Positions 21,098-32,700 of a DNA stretch of 64,000 bases are shown piece by piece. The notes below the pieces were generated by a model, which saw nothing but the letters and a program-made list of their open reading frames with translations, was not told the DNA's origin and searched no databases. The position numbers and the translations under genes are program-made. The stretch is from Clostridium formicaceticum (GTDB lineage: Bacteria > Bacillota > Clostridia > Peptostreptococcales > Natronincolaceae), in contig NZ_CP017603.1 of assembly GCF_001854185.1 (NCBI RefSeq), positions 2,294,001-2,358,000 on the forward strand, read 5' to 3'. The stretch's first letter is position 1. Every line of letters starts with the position of its first letter.

Positions 21098-24000
21098 ATG
21101 GATAATCAGATAAGTGTTTTATACAAGCAGATAAAAGAACAAAAATTAAGTCAAGAAGATATTGTAAAGCAGATTAAAAAATTAAAAGATCAGCTAAACA
21201 ACAAAGGAAGTTTTCCATTAAGTCTGAGAAATGATTACAATATTACTCCTGAGGTATATGTATATGATGAACCTTACTTGAGAGACCACACGGTATTTAA
21301 TGAGCAGGTACTCATCGGAGTAACTCATGGAAGTTTAGCAATAAACGCTTTTTTTAATATCTTTCCTCAAGAAAATAGTGTTCATCTTCAGCGATTAAAC
21401 TTTGTTAAACCAATTGAAGTAAAAAAGCAGCAACAAGTGGAAGTTCTTGTTGAACCAGTCCAGAAGGAAGCTATAATTGATTTTAAGGTTATGTATCGCT
21501 ATGCATCATCTGAGACATGGGAGCTGACTGCTACTGGTAATTTACAGAAGGATTTCTTTCCAAGCAAGAAAATAGATATAGAAGACATAAAAGATTCTCT
21601 GGAAAAATTTGATGATTTTAATCGAATTTACACAGGTAATCCATCAGTTGGATTAGGAGATAGCTTTAAGACAATCACTGATATTTATAAGGGAAAGGAT
21701 CAGGTGCTTGCAAGAATTGTTTTAAGTCAAACCTCATTAGAAGAAAAACATGATTACTTTTTGCATCCTCTTATCACCAATAGCGCTTTTTTGGCAGTGA
21801 GCTCTTTATTAGGACAAATCGATATGAAAGAAGGTTTTCTACCCTTTGGAATTAAAGATATTTATTTTCAAAAAATAGACGAATTAGAACAATGCTGGTT
21901 GTTTGTAAAATTAGTGAAAAATTCAGGGGAAATGATTGTTTTTGATGCAGATGTGATTAATGATGGGTTACAGGTTATTGCCCATTTTTCAGGTTGTTCT
22001 ATGAAACGAATTCGTTCCATTGGTCAAATTTTTGCAAAAGATCATTTAACTTCTAATTTCCCAGAACCTCAACAGCAAAGTCAAGTGAACTCAAATCTAT
22101 ATCAACTGGAAGCTATGGAAAATGCGACCAATCTTACTAATAAAATTCAAAAATATTTGATTGAAAAACTAAGTAGAAGTATACCTGATTCTACAAAGCT
22201 TCAGAACTTAAAGATTAACTTGATGGATTTGGGGTTAGAGTCTTCTAAGCTGGTTGAAATTGCTAATGAAATTCAACAGGAGACAAACATTGAATTATAT
22301 CCAACGTTATTTTTTGAATACCCTAGCATTGAAGAAGTTGCAGAGTATTTTTCCAAAGAGTATCAAGAGTCTTTTATTCGGTTACTAGGAATTAATACAA
22401 AGCAATCCATGGTTTCTGATGCCACCTATCAAAGGGAAGAGATGGTTCCACAAAAAACTACACAAGATGTTTTAGAACTTAAGCATGCAGTAACGCAATC
22501 ATCAGTGTCGCCAATTACAAATACATTTAAAGAGATTATAAATAACGATATTGCTGTAATTGGGATGCATGGTTTGTTTGCAGAAGCCTCTAATCTAAAT
22601 CAGTTTTGGCATAATTTATGTAACAAAAAGGATTTAATTAAAGAAGTTCCTATTGATCACTGGGATTACGGACCATGGTATGATGAGAACCCGAAGGCAA
22701 AAAATAAAACCTATTGTAAATGGGGGAGCTTTATTGATGATGTAGATAAATTTGATGCTGCATTTTTTAATATTTCCCGCCGTGAAGCAGAGTGGATGGA
22801 TCCCCAGATTCGATTATTACTACAAAGTATTTACGCCACAGGAGAGGATGCGGGTTATATTAACCAATTGCGAGGAACAAATACAGGCGTATTTGTGGGA
22901 GTTTGTTTTCACGATTATATGGATAAAATTGCTGCCATGAATCTTCCTGTGGATCCCTATAGTGGAACCGGTAATGTACAGGCTGTGGTTGCTAATCGAG
23001 TTTCATTCTTATTTGACTTTACAGGTCCTAGTATTTCGGTAGATACTGCTTGTTCTTCTTCGTTATATGCCCTACATTATGCTTGTCAGGCTTTGCGAAA
23101 TAAAGAATGTAATATGGCTTTCGTAGGAGGATCAAATTTGCTTTTGTCTTCTCTTCATTATCGTTATTTTTGTAGTATTAGTGCCTTATCACCTACAGGA
23201 CGTTGTCATACTTTTGATGAAGCTGCAGATGGTTATGTTCCAGGAGAATGCATAGCTAGTATCTTGCTGAAGCCATTACAACAGGCAAAAAGAGATGGCG
23301 ATCGTATTCATGCAGTTATTAAAGGTTCAGCAGCCTTGCATGGAGGATATACTCCTTCTTTAACCGCACCGAGCGTTGAGGGTGAAGAAAATGTCATTTT
23401 AAAAGCATGGGAAGATGCTGGAATTGATCCCGAAACCATCACCTATATAGAAGCTCATGGCACAGGCACAAAATTAGGCGATCCAATCGAGATCAACAGT
23501 GTAAAAAAAGCATTTAAAAGATTTACCACAAAAGAGCAGTTCTGTGCAATAGGATCAGCTAAGGCCCATATTGGTCATACTGAAGGATCAGCAGGAATTG
23601 CAGGGGTTTTGAAAGTCATTATGCAGATGAAACAAAAGCAAATTCCAGCTATGCCGAAATTTAATAAATTAAATCCTTACATTCAGTTGAATAAATCGGC
23701 TCTTTATATTAATCAGGAGCTTGAAGAATGGAGAAGTTTACCTGGAATACCAAGGCGGGCTGGGGTGAGTTCTTTTGGGTTTTCAGGTGCGTATGCTCAT
23801 GTTGTAATTGAAGAATATATTCCACAGGATCATGATGAAGGACATTCTATTATAATTACTCCACAGAATCCAGCCATTATCGTGTTGTCCGCAAAGAATG
23901 AAGAGCGGCTTCAAGAACAGGCACAGCAATTATTAAAAGCGATTCAAGAACAACAATTCAAAGATAACGACTTAGCAGATATGGCCTATACCCTTCAGAT

Positions 24001-26734
24001 AGGGCGGGAAGCTATGGAAGAACGTTTAGCGATAATTGTAGCATCCATCAAAGAACTTGAAGAAAAACTAGATGATTTTGCGAAAGGGCAAGAGAATATT
24101 GAAGATCTGTACCGAGGACAGGTCAAACGCAACAAAGAGACGCTGGCTGTTTTTGCAATGGACGAAGAAATGCAGGAAGCAATTGAAAAATGGATTCAGC
24201 GCAGAAAATATGCCAAACTTCTAGACCTTTGGGTCAAGGGTCTAGTTTTTGATTGGAACAAGCTCTATGGCGATGTCAAACCCAATCGCATTAGCTTGCC
24301 CACCTATCCCTTTGTCAGAGAACGCTACTGGATACCAGAGACCAAGACTAAATCTGGTGACAGTTCAATCACCACTTCAGCCAATGCAGGGACAATCCAT
24401 CCACTGCTGCATCAAAACACCTCTGACCTTTCAGAGCAGCGGTTCAGTTCCACCTTTACAGGACAGGAGTTTTTCCTGGCGGATCATAGGGTGAAGGGTC
24501 AGCGGGTTTTACCGGGGGTAGCCTACCTTGAGATGGCACGGGCAGCAGTAGAACAGGCATCAGGGATATTGGAAAAATATCAGACCAGGATACAGCTCAA
24601 AAATATGGTCTGGTCCCGACCTATTACCGTAGAAGAAACAGCGAAAATCCACATCGGACTTTATCCTGAAGAGGGTGGCGAGATTGCTTACGAAATATAT
24701 AGCCAGGAAGAAAAGAACAGTACAGAACCAGTAATATACAGCCAGGGTATTGCTCTGCTGAGTTCGGTAGTAGAAGCCCCAACTTTAGATTTATCTAATA
24801 TACAAGCTCAGTGTAACCAAAACATCCTTTCATCCCACCAATGCTATGAAGCCTTTAAATCTATAGGCATTGAGTATGGGGATGGACATCGGGGGATTGA
24901 ACAGATTCATGTTGGTTCCAATCAGGTGTTGGCAAAACTGAGGTTGCCCTCCTGTGTAGCTGATACATTAGAAGAATATATGCTGCATCCTAGTTTGCTG
25001 GATTCGGCGTTGCAGGCCTCCATAGGTTTAATAATGCTTAGAGAAGATAAAAATCCACTAAAACTGTCCCTGCCCTTTGCCCTGCAAGAACTTGAAATTT
25101 TCAAAAACTGCACCAGAGAAATGTGGGCACTGGTTGGTTTTAGTGACGGCAGCAAAGCAAAAGACAAGGTACAGAAATTCGATATTACGATGTGCGATGA
25201 ACAAGGGGAAATTTGTGTTCAGATGAAGGGATTTTCAACACGAGGGCTGGAAGGGGAAGTAGGTTCAGTAGAATCCACAGCAACGCTTGGGACTTTAATG
25301 CTGCACCCTTACTGGAAAGAACAAACTGTTTCTAAAGAAGCTCAAACCCTTGATTATGCAGAGCATGTGGTGATACTCTGCCAGTCAGCTGAGGCTACGC
25401 AAGAAAGCATCGAAAACCACATAAACGGGGTGAGATGCCTTAGTCTGCAAGCCCAAGAGGCAGGCATCGAAGCAGGCTTTCAGAGCTATGCCATTGAAAT
25501 ATTTGAAGAAATCCAAAGTATTCTTAAAAGCAAACCAACAGGTAAAGTGTTGGTTCAGATTGTTATTAGTCCACAAGAAGAACAGCAGCTTTTGTCTGGG
25601 CTGAGTGGACTTTTAAAAACAGCCCAATTAGAGAATCCAAAAATCCTGGGGCAGTTAATAGAAATAGAAGCAGATGAAGATTTAGAAGGAATCATAGAAA
25701 AACTGCAAGAGAACAGTAAGTCTTCAACAAATCATGTTCGATACCAAAAGGGCAAACGATATATAACCGACTGGAATGAAATAGAGGTTTCTCAGGAAAG
25801 CGAGAATATTCCGTGGAAAGAGGGAGGTATCTATCTGATTACTGGAGGTGCCGGAGGTTTGGGACGGATATTTGCAGAAGAAATCCTGCAAAAAGTCAAG
25901 GATGTAACCCTGATTCTTACAGGAAGATCTCCTCTTAAGGAAGATAAACACGCCAGGTTAAAGGAATTAGAAAGATTAGGAGGGCGTATTGAGTATAAGC
26001 AAGTAGATGTAACACAAAAGAAAGCAGTTATCAGCTTAATACAAAGTATCCAGGAGGACTTTGGCAGTCTAGATGGTATCATTCATAGTGCTGGTGTGAT
26101 TCGAGATAACTTTATCATCAAAAAGACAAAAGATGAACTGGAGGAAGTTTTAGCCCCAAAGGTTACAGGACTGGTAAACCTTGACGAAGCCAGCAAAGAT
26201 TTAAACCTGGACTTTTTCATATTCTTTTCCTCTGCGGCGGGGGCTTTTGGCAATGCAGGTCAGGCAGACTATGCAACTGCCAACGCCTTTATGGATGCCT
26301 ATGCAAAGTATCGTAATGCACTGGTGGCGTCAAAACAACGTCAGGGACAGACCCTGTCTATCAACTGGCCTTTGTGGAAAGAAGGGGGAATGCAGATTGA
26401 TGCAGAAACCGAAAAAATGATGCAACAAAGTACAGGTATAATTCCCATGCAGACAACCACTGGTATCTGGGCCTTGTATCAAGGTCTAGCTTCTAGGCAG
26501 GAGCAGGTGATGGTGATGGAAGGTAATACTGAACAATTTAGACACACTATAAAATTCGATTCAATAGAATTTAAGCACTTTGATGATTATATGCTATATG
26601 ATGAAACAGCAAAAGTAAATGAAGTAAATGATGCGTTTTATCGAAGCCTTTTAGAAAAAATATCCAAAGGCGAATTGTCTAAGGAACAATTTAAAGCCTT
26701 AATTAGCATAGAAAGGATCGAGAATAATGGATAA
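21098..26734 (+). CDS. Trans-AT polyketide synthase: docking-DH*(enoyl-isomerase-like)-ACP-KS-DH-KR-docking
   Basis: I chose ATG 21098 (MDNQ) over GTG 21080. It has GAGGG five bases upstream, and the next two PKS genes start in the same way (MDKQ, MNKQ) with the same docking helix (LYKQIKEQKLSQED). The first catalytic domain is an atypical DH: His64 is present, but the usual Gly and Pro are Asn68 and Ile73, and the catalytic Asp is Asn228 (HPLITNSAF). Loss of Asp and Pro with His retained is reported for enoyl-isomerase (double-bond shift) domains. It pairs with the KS0 ending the previous gene. Next come an ACP with an unusual GLESS motif (Ser382), a complete KS (Cys652, HGTGT, HIGH), an active-looking DH (HRVKGQRVLP; LLDSALQ) and a KR. 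There is no ACP after the KR; it lies at the start of the next gene. The C-terminus KISKGELSKEQFK matches the docking tail of the upstream protein. Confidence 0.93.
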   Translation: MDNQISVLYKQIKEQKLSQEDIVKQIKKLKDQLNNKGSFPLSLRNDYNITPEVYVYDEPYLRDHTVFNEQVLIGVTHGSLAINAFFNIFPQENSVHLQRLNFVKPIEVKKQQQVEVLVEPVQKEAIIDFKVMYRYASSETWELTATGNLQKDFFPSKKIDIEDIKDSLEKFDDFNRIYTGNPSVGLGDSFKTITDIYKGKDQVLARIVLSQTSLEEKHDYFLHPLITNSAFLAVSSLLGQIDMKEGFLPFGIKDIYFQKIDELEQCWLFVKLVKNSGEMIVFDADVINDGLQVIAHFSGCSMKRIRSIGQIFAKDHLTSNFPEPQQQSQVNSNLYQLEAMENATNLTNKIQKYLIEKLSRSIPDSTKLQNLKINLMDLGLESSKLVEIANEIQQETNIELYPTLFFEYPSIEEVAEYFSKEYQESFIRLLGINTKQSMVSDATYQREEMVPQKTTQDVLELKHAVTQSSVSPITNTFKEIINNDIAVIGMHGLFAEASNLNQFWHNLCNKKDLIKEVPIDHWDYGPWYDENPKAKNKTYCKWGSFIDDVDKFDAAFFNISRREAEWMDPQIRLLLQSIYATGEDAGYINQLRGTNTGVFVGVCFHDYMDKIAAMNLPVDPYSGTGNVQAVVANRVSFLFDFTGPSISVDTACSSSLYALHYACQALRNKECNMAFVGGSNLLLSSLHYRYFCSISALSPTGRCHTFDEAADGYVPGECIASILLKPLQQAKRDGDRIHAVIKGSAALHGGYTPSLTAPSVEGEENVILKAWEDAGIDPETITYIEAHGTGTKLGDPIEINSVKKAFKRFTTKEQFCAIGSAKAHIGHTEGSAGIAGVLKVIMQMKQKQIPAMPKFNKLNPYIQLNKSALYINQELEEWRSLPGIPRRAGVSSFGFSGAYAHVVIEEYIPQDHDEGHSIIITPQNPAIIVLSAKNEERLQEQAQQLLKAIQEQQFKDNDLADMAYTLQIGREAMEERLAIIVASIKELEEKLDDFAKGQENIEDLYRGQVKRNKETLAVFAMDEEMQEAIEKWIQRRKYAKLLDLWVKGLVFDWNKLYGDVKPNRISLPTYPFVRERYWIPETKTKSGDSSITTSANAGTIHPLLHQNTSDLSEQRFSSTFTGQEFFLADHRVKGQRVLPGVAYLEMARAAVEQASGILEKYQTRIQLKNMVWSRPITVEETAKIHIGLYPEEGGEIAYEIYSQEEKNSTEPVIYSQGIALLSSVVEAPTLDLSNIQAQCNQNILSSHQCYEAFKSIGIEYGDGHRGIEQIHVGSNQVLAKLRLPSCVADTLEEYMLHPSLLDSALQASIGLIMLREDKNPLKLSLPFALQELEIFKNCTREMWALVGFSDGSKAKDKVQKFDITMCDEQGEICVQMKGFSTRGLEGEVGSVESTATLGTLMLHPYWKEQTVSKEAQTLDYAEHVVILCQSAEATQESIENHINGVRCLSLQAQEAGIEAGFQSYAIEIFEEIQSILKSKPTGKVLVQIVISPQEEQQLLSGLSGLLKTAQLENPKILGQLIEIEADEDLEGIIEKLQENSKSSTNHVRYQKGKRYITDWNEIEVSQESENIPWKEGGIYLITGGAGGLGRIFAEEILQKVKDVTLILTGRSPLKEDKHARLKELERLGGRIEYKQVDVTQKKAVISLIQSIQEDFGSLDGIIHSAGVIRDNFIIKKTKDELEEVLAPKVTGLVNLDEASKDLNLDFFIFFSSAAGAFGNAGQADYATANAFMDAYAKYRNALVASKQRQGQTLSINWPLWKEGGMQIDAETEKMMQQSTGIIPMQTTTGIWALYQGLASRQEQVMVMEGNTEQFRHTIKFDSIEFKHFDDYMLYDETAKVNEVNDAFYRSLLEKISKGELSKEQFKALISIERIENNG
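24270..26520 (+). repeat. Homogenised DH-KR didomain, copy in the gene at 21098
   Basis: From about 24840 on it is almost base-for-base the copy ending at 14160. Its DH N-terminal half (HRVKGQRVLP; LEKYQTR) resembles other copies. The matching region extends upstream into the KS-DH linker from about 23890. Confidence 0.85.
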
Positions 26735-29700
26735 ACAACTGGACACTATATATGACCAAATAAAAGAAAGAAAAATAAGCCAGGAAAATGCTCTGAAAAA
26801 AATTGAAAAATATAGAATTAAGTATAATCAGAAAGTCAACAACTCATCCAATATTAGAGAAGAAAACAAAGCAGCACCAGTCATTGAAGAAGACTTGCTT
26901 CAGGAAAAAGCCGTCAATTACTTTAAAAAGTTGTTATCTTCAATCATCAAACTACCTGTACATCGAATAGAAGCAGATGCTTCCATGGAACAGTATGGGA
27001 TTGACTCCATCATGGTTATGCAGTTAACCAATCAATTAGAAAAAACATTGGGATCTCTGCCAAAAACGTTATTCTTTGAATATCAAAATATTAAAGATTT
27101 AACTGGATACTTCGTTAAAAATTATCGAAATCAACTACTAAAACTACTGGAAATCCAGGAAAAAGCAGTGGCAACCACAGAGAATACAAAAGATTTTACA
27201 GCTGTGACAGAAGCTGAAAAATTAACCTTCAACAGTCGCAGAACTTCACGTTTTGCATATCAATTCACAGAATCATTGAAAGAAAAAGAAAATGTAGATA
27301 TTGCTATTATTGGGGTTTCCGGACGTTATCCTCAGGCTAAGAATATCCAGGAATTTTGGTATAATCTACGAAACGGTAAGGATTGTATCACGGAAATTCC
27401 TAAAGACCGCTGGAACCATAGCTTGTACTTTGATGAAGATAAAAATAAGCTCGGAAAAACCTACAGTAAGTGGGGAGGATTTATAGAAGGTGTGGATCAA
27501 TTTGATCCACTATTTTTCAATATTTCCCCTCGAGAAGCAGAAATGATGGATCCTCAGGAACGTCTATTTTTAGAATGTGTCTATGAAACCTTAGAAGATG
27601 CGGGGTATACCAGAGAAACCCTTAGTTTACATCAGAGTTTTGGTTTGGAAGGTAATGTAGGGGTTTATGTAGGGGTAATGTACGAAGAGTACCAGCTCTA
27701 CGGAGCTCAGGAACAGATTCAGGGTAGACCAGTTGCTCTTACTGGGAGTCAATCGTCCATAGCTAACCGAGTGTCATATTTTTGTAACTTTCATGGGCCT
27801 AGCATGGCTGTGGATACCATGTGTTCTTCCTCCCTGACAGCCATCCATCTGGCCTGCCAGAGTTTACAGCGGGGCGGATGCGAGCTTGCCATTGCAGGTG
27901 GTGTCAATGTCTCCATTCATCCTAACAAATACCTGATGCTTGGGCAAGGTAAATTTGTATCAAGCAAGGGACAGTGTGAAAGCTTTGGAGAAGGAGGAGA
28001 TGGCTATGTACCAGGAGAAGGCGTAGGAGCAGTACTGCTTAAACCGCTATCTAAAGCCATCGCCGATGGGGACCACATTTATGGCATCATTAAAGGGAGC
28101 ACTATTAACCATGGAGGAAAAACCAATGGATACACAGTTCCCAACCCGAATGCTCAGGCTGAAGTGATCCAACGAGCCTTTAAAGAAGCAAAGGTTGATC
28201 CTAGAACCATCAGTTACATTGAAGCCCATGGCACCGGCACTTCTCTAGGAGATCCCATTGAAATCGTAGGTTTGAGTAAAGCTTTTCAGGAATACACTAA
28301 AGAAAAACAGTTCTGTGCCATTGGATCCGCTAAGTCCAACATCGGTCACTGTGAAAGTGCGGCAGGAATTGCGGCTGTGACAAAAGTATTGCTGCAACTG
28401 AAACATCGGAAATTGGTACCTTCCTTGCATTCTGATGTACTTAATCCTAACATAGACTTCAGCAATAGTCCTTTTGTGGTACAGCAAGAACTTACAGAAT
28501 GGAAACGGCCGATAATTGAAAAAAATGGAGAAAAGAGGGAATATCCAAGGATTGCTGGCATCTCTTCCTTCGGTGCGGGAGGATCAAATGCCCACATAGT
28601 GATCGAAGAATATATTCCTAAAGATGCAAAACAATATCCAATTACAATCACACCACAAAATCCAGCCATTATTGTGTTGTCTGCCAAGAATGAAGAGCGG
28701 CTTCAAGAACAGGCACAGCAATTATTAAAAGCGATTCAAGAACAACAATTCACAGATAACGACTTAGCGGATATGGCCTATACCCTTCAGATAGGGCGGG
28801 AAGCTATGGAAGAACGTTTAGCGATAATTGTAGCATCCATCAAAGAACTTGAAGAAAAACTAGATGATTTTGCGAAAGGGCAAGAGAATATTGAAGATCT
28901 GTACCGAGGACAGGTCAAACGCAACAAAGAGACGCTGGCTGTTTTTGCAATGGATGAAGAAATGCAGGAAGCAATTGAAAAATGGATTCAGCGCAGAAAA
29001 TATGCCAAACTTCTAGACCTTTGGGTCAAGGGTCTAGTTTTTGATTGGAATAAGCTCTATAACGACACCAAGCCCAATCGCATTAGTCTGCCCACCTATC
29101 CCTTTGCCAGAGAACGCTATTGGGTACCAGAGACCAAGACTAAATCTGGTGACAGTTCAATCACCACTTCAGCCAATGCAGGGACAATCCATCCACTGCT
29201 GCATCAAAACACCTCTGACCTTTCAGAGCAGAGGTTCAGTTCCACCTTTACGGGGCAGGAGTTTTTCCTGACGGATCATGTCGTGAAGGGACAATCCATC
29301 TTACCTGGAGTAGCCTATCTTGAGATGGCACGGGCAGCAGTAGAACAGGCATCAGGGATTTTGGAAGAAAGTCAGATCGGAATACGGCTTAGAAATGTAG
29401 TATGGGCTCGCCCCATAGCCGTAGAGGATAAGTCGGTTAGGGTACACATCGGACTTTATCCTGAAGAGGGTGGCGAGATTGCTTACGAAATATATAGCCA
29501 GGAAGAAAAGAACAGTACAGAACCAATCGTATACAGCCAGGGTATTGCTCTGCTGAGCTCAGTAGTAGAAGCCCCAACTTTAGATTTATCTAATATACAA
29601 GCTCAGTGTAACCAAAACATCCTTTCATCTGACCAATGCTATGAAGCCTTTAAATCTATAGGTATTGAGTATGGGGATGGACATCGGGGGATTGAACAGA

Positions 29701-32700
29701 TTCATGTTGGTTCCAATCAGGTGTTGGCAAAACTGAGGTTGCCCTCCTGTGTAGCTGATACATTAGAAGAATATATGCTGCATCCTAGTTTGATGGATTC
29801 AGCGTTGCAGGCCTCCATAGGTTTAATGATGATTAAAGGAGACAAAAACCCACTAAAATTATCCCTGCCCTTTGCCCTGCAAGAACTTGAAATTTTCAAA
29901 AACTGCACCAGAGAAATGTGGGCACTGGTTGGTTTTAGTGACGGCAGCAAAGCAAAAGACAAGGTACAGAAATTCGATATTACGATGTGCGATGAACAAG
30001 GGGAAATTTGTGTTCAGATGAAGGGATTTTCAACACGAGGGCTGGAAGGGGAAGTAGGTTCAGTAGAATCCACAGCAACGCTTGGGACTTTAATGCTGCA
30101 CCCTTACTGGAAAGAACAAACTGTTTCTAAAGAAGCTCAAACCCTTGATTATGCAGAGCATGTGGTGATACTCTGCCAGTCAGCTGAGGCTACGCAAGAA
30201 AGCATCGAAAACCACATAAACGGGGTGAGATGCCTTAGTCTGCAAGCCCAAGAGGCAGGCATCGAAGCAGGCTTTCAGAGCTATGCCATTGAAATATTTG
30301 AAGAAATCCAAAGTATTCTTAAAAGCAAACCAACAGGTAAAGTGTTGGTTCAGATTGTTATTAGTCCACAAGAAGAACAGCAGCTTTTGTCTGGGCTGAG
30401 TGGACTTTTAAAAACAGCCCAATTAGAGAATCCAAAAATCCTGGGGCAGTTAATAGAAATAGAAGCAGATGAAGATTTAGAAGGAATCATAGAAAAACTG
30501 CAAGAGAACAGTAAGTCTTCAACAAATCATGTTCGATACCAAAAGGGCAAACGATATATAACCGACTGGAATGAAATAGAGGTTTCTCAGGAAAGCGAGA
30601 ATATTCCGTGGAAAGAGGGAGGTATCTATCTGATTACTGGAGGTGCCGGAGGTTTGGGACGGATATTTGCAGAAGAAATCCTGCAAAAATTCAAGGATGT
30701 GACCCTGATTCTTACAGGAAGATCTCCTCTTAAGGAAGATAAACACGCCAGGTTAAAGGAATTAGAAAGATTAGGAGGGCGTATTGAGTATAAGCAAGTA
30801 GATGTAACACAAAAGAAAGCAGTTATCAGCTTAATACAAAGTATCCAGGAGGATTTTGGCAGTCTAGATGGTATCATTCATAGTGCTGGTGTGATTCGAG
30901 ATAACTTTATCATCAAAAAGACAAAAGATGAACTGGAGGAAGTTTTAGCCCCAAAGGTTACAGGACTGGTAAACCTTGACGAGGCCAGCAAAGATTTAAG
31001 CCTGGACTTTTTCATATTCTTTTCCTCCGCAGCGGGGGCTTTTGGCAATGCAGGTCAGGCAGACTATGCAACTGCCAACGCCTTTATGGACGCCTATGCA
31101 AAGTATCGTAATGCACTGGTGGTGTCAAAACAACGTCAGGGACAGACCCTGTCTATCAACTGGCCTTTGTGGAAAGAAGGGGGAATGCAGATTGATGCAG
31201 AAACCGAAAAAATGATGCAACAAAGTACAGGTATAATTCCCATGCAGACAACCACTGGTATCTGGGCCTTGTATCAAGGTCTAGCTTCTAGGCAGGAGCA
31301 GGTGATGGTGATGGAAGGTAACCTTCCACAGATGCGAGTACGTTTATTGCAAAATTCATTAGAAGTTGATACAAGTTTTGCCGAAACACCTACTCCACAA
31401 ATGGATATAGCGCTAGTTCATGAGAAAACTTTATACCAGCTAAAACGCTTATTCGGAGAAGTCACTAAATTGAGCCTTGATAGGATTGATCCTCAAGAAC
31501 CATTAGAGAGTTATGGAATAGATTCCATTATGATTACTCAGCTTAATCAAAAACTTGTCAGTGTTTTTGGTGAATTGTCAAAAACCTTGTTTTATGAGTA
31601 TCAGACCTTAGATGCTTTAACAGAATATTTTATAGCAGATTATCCAGAGAAGTGTTTTCAGTGGACTGGGCTGGTAACTCAGAGGGAATCAGTACCGGAA
31701 GTATCTTCAACAGGATCGAATTTTGATGGCGTAAATTCTATGTTAAGCTCATTGAAAACAGAAAAGAAGACAGCACGTAACTTAACTATGACTCTAAGCA
31801 GTAAAAAAGTTAGAGAACCCATCGCCATTATTGGCATAAGCGGACGTTATCCACAGGCAAAAAATTTAGAGGAATTTTGGAAGAACTTATGTGAAGGTAA
31901 AGATTGTATTAGCGAGATTCCAAAAGAACGTTGGTCAATAGAAGGATTCTATCATCCAAACCCACAAGAAGCTGTGGCACAAGGAAAAAGCTATAGCAAA
32001 TGGGGTGGTTTTATAGACGAATTTGCAGATTTTGATCCTCTTTTCTTCAACATATCCCCGCGAGAAGCATTTAATATGGATCCCCAAGAACGATTGATTA
32101 TTGAATCTTGTTGGCAAGTGTTAGAGGATGCGGGATATACCAGAGAGCAACTAACATCACTATATAAGCAGCGAGTCGGTGTTTTTACGGGAATTACAAA
32201 AACAGGCTTTGCTTTATATGGTCCTGATTTATGGAAACAGGGGGAACAGATCTATCCAACCACTTCATTTGCATCAGTGGCAAATAGAGTTTCCTACCTT
32301 TTAAATTTAAAAGGTCCCAGCATGCCAATAGATACGATGTGCTCTGCTTCGCTGACAGCGATTCACGAAGCGTGCGAACATCTTTATCATGACGAATGTG
32401 AGATAGCTATTGCTGCTGGAGTTAACCTATACCTTCATCCTATGAGTTATATTCAACTTAGTACACTTAAAATGCTTGCGGCGGATGGAAAATGCAAGAG
32501 CTTTGGACAAGGTGGCAGTGGATTTGTGCCTGGAGAAGGAGTGGGTGCTGTTTTATTGAAACCCTTATCTCAGGCTATTTCAGATCAGGATCATATTTAT
32601 GCTGTTATCCGAGGAAGTAGTATTAACCATGGAGGAAAAACGAATGGATATACAGTCCCCAATCCAAGCGCTCAAGGAGAGCTTATTCGTGCAGCCTTAG

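Noticed and set aside
9696-31321. Assembly duplication artefact
   Set aside because: The copies carry distinct scattered substitutions and lie in different flanking contexts joined in frame, so true paralogous copies are more likely; read-level proof is not available here.
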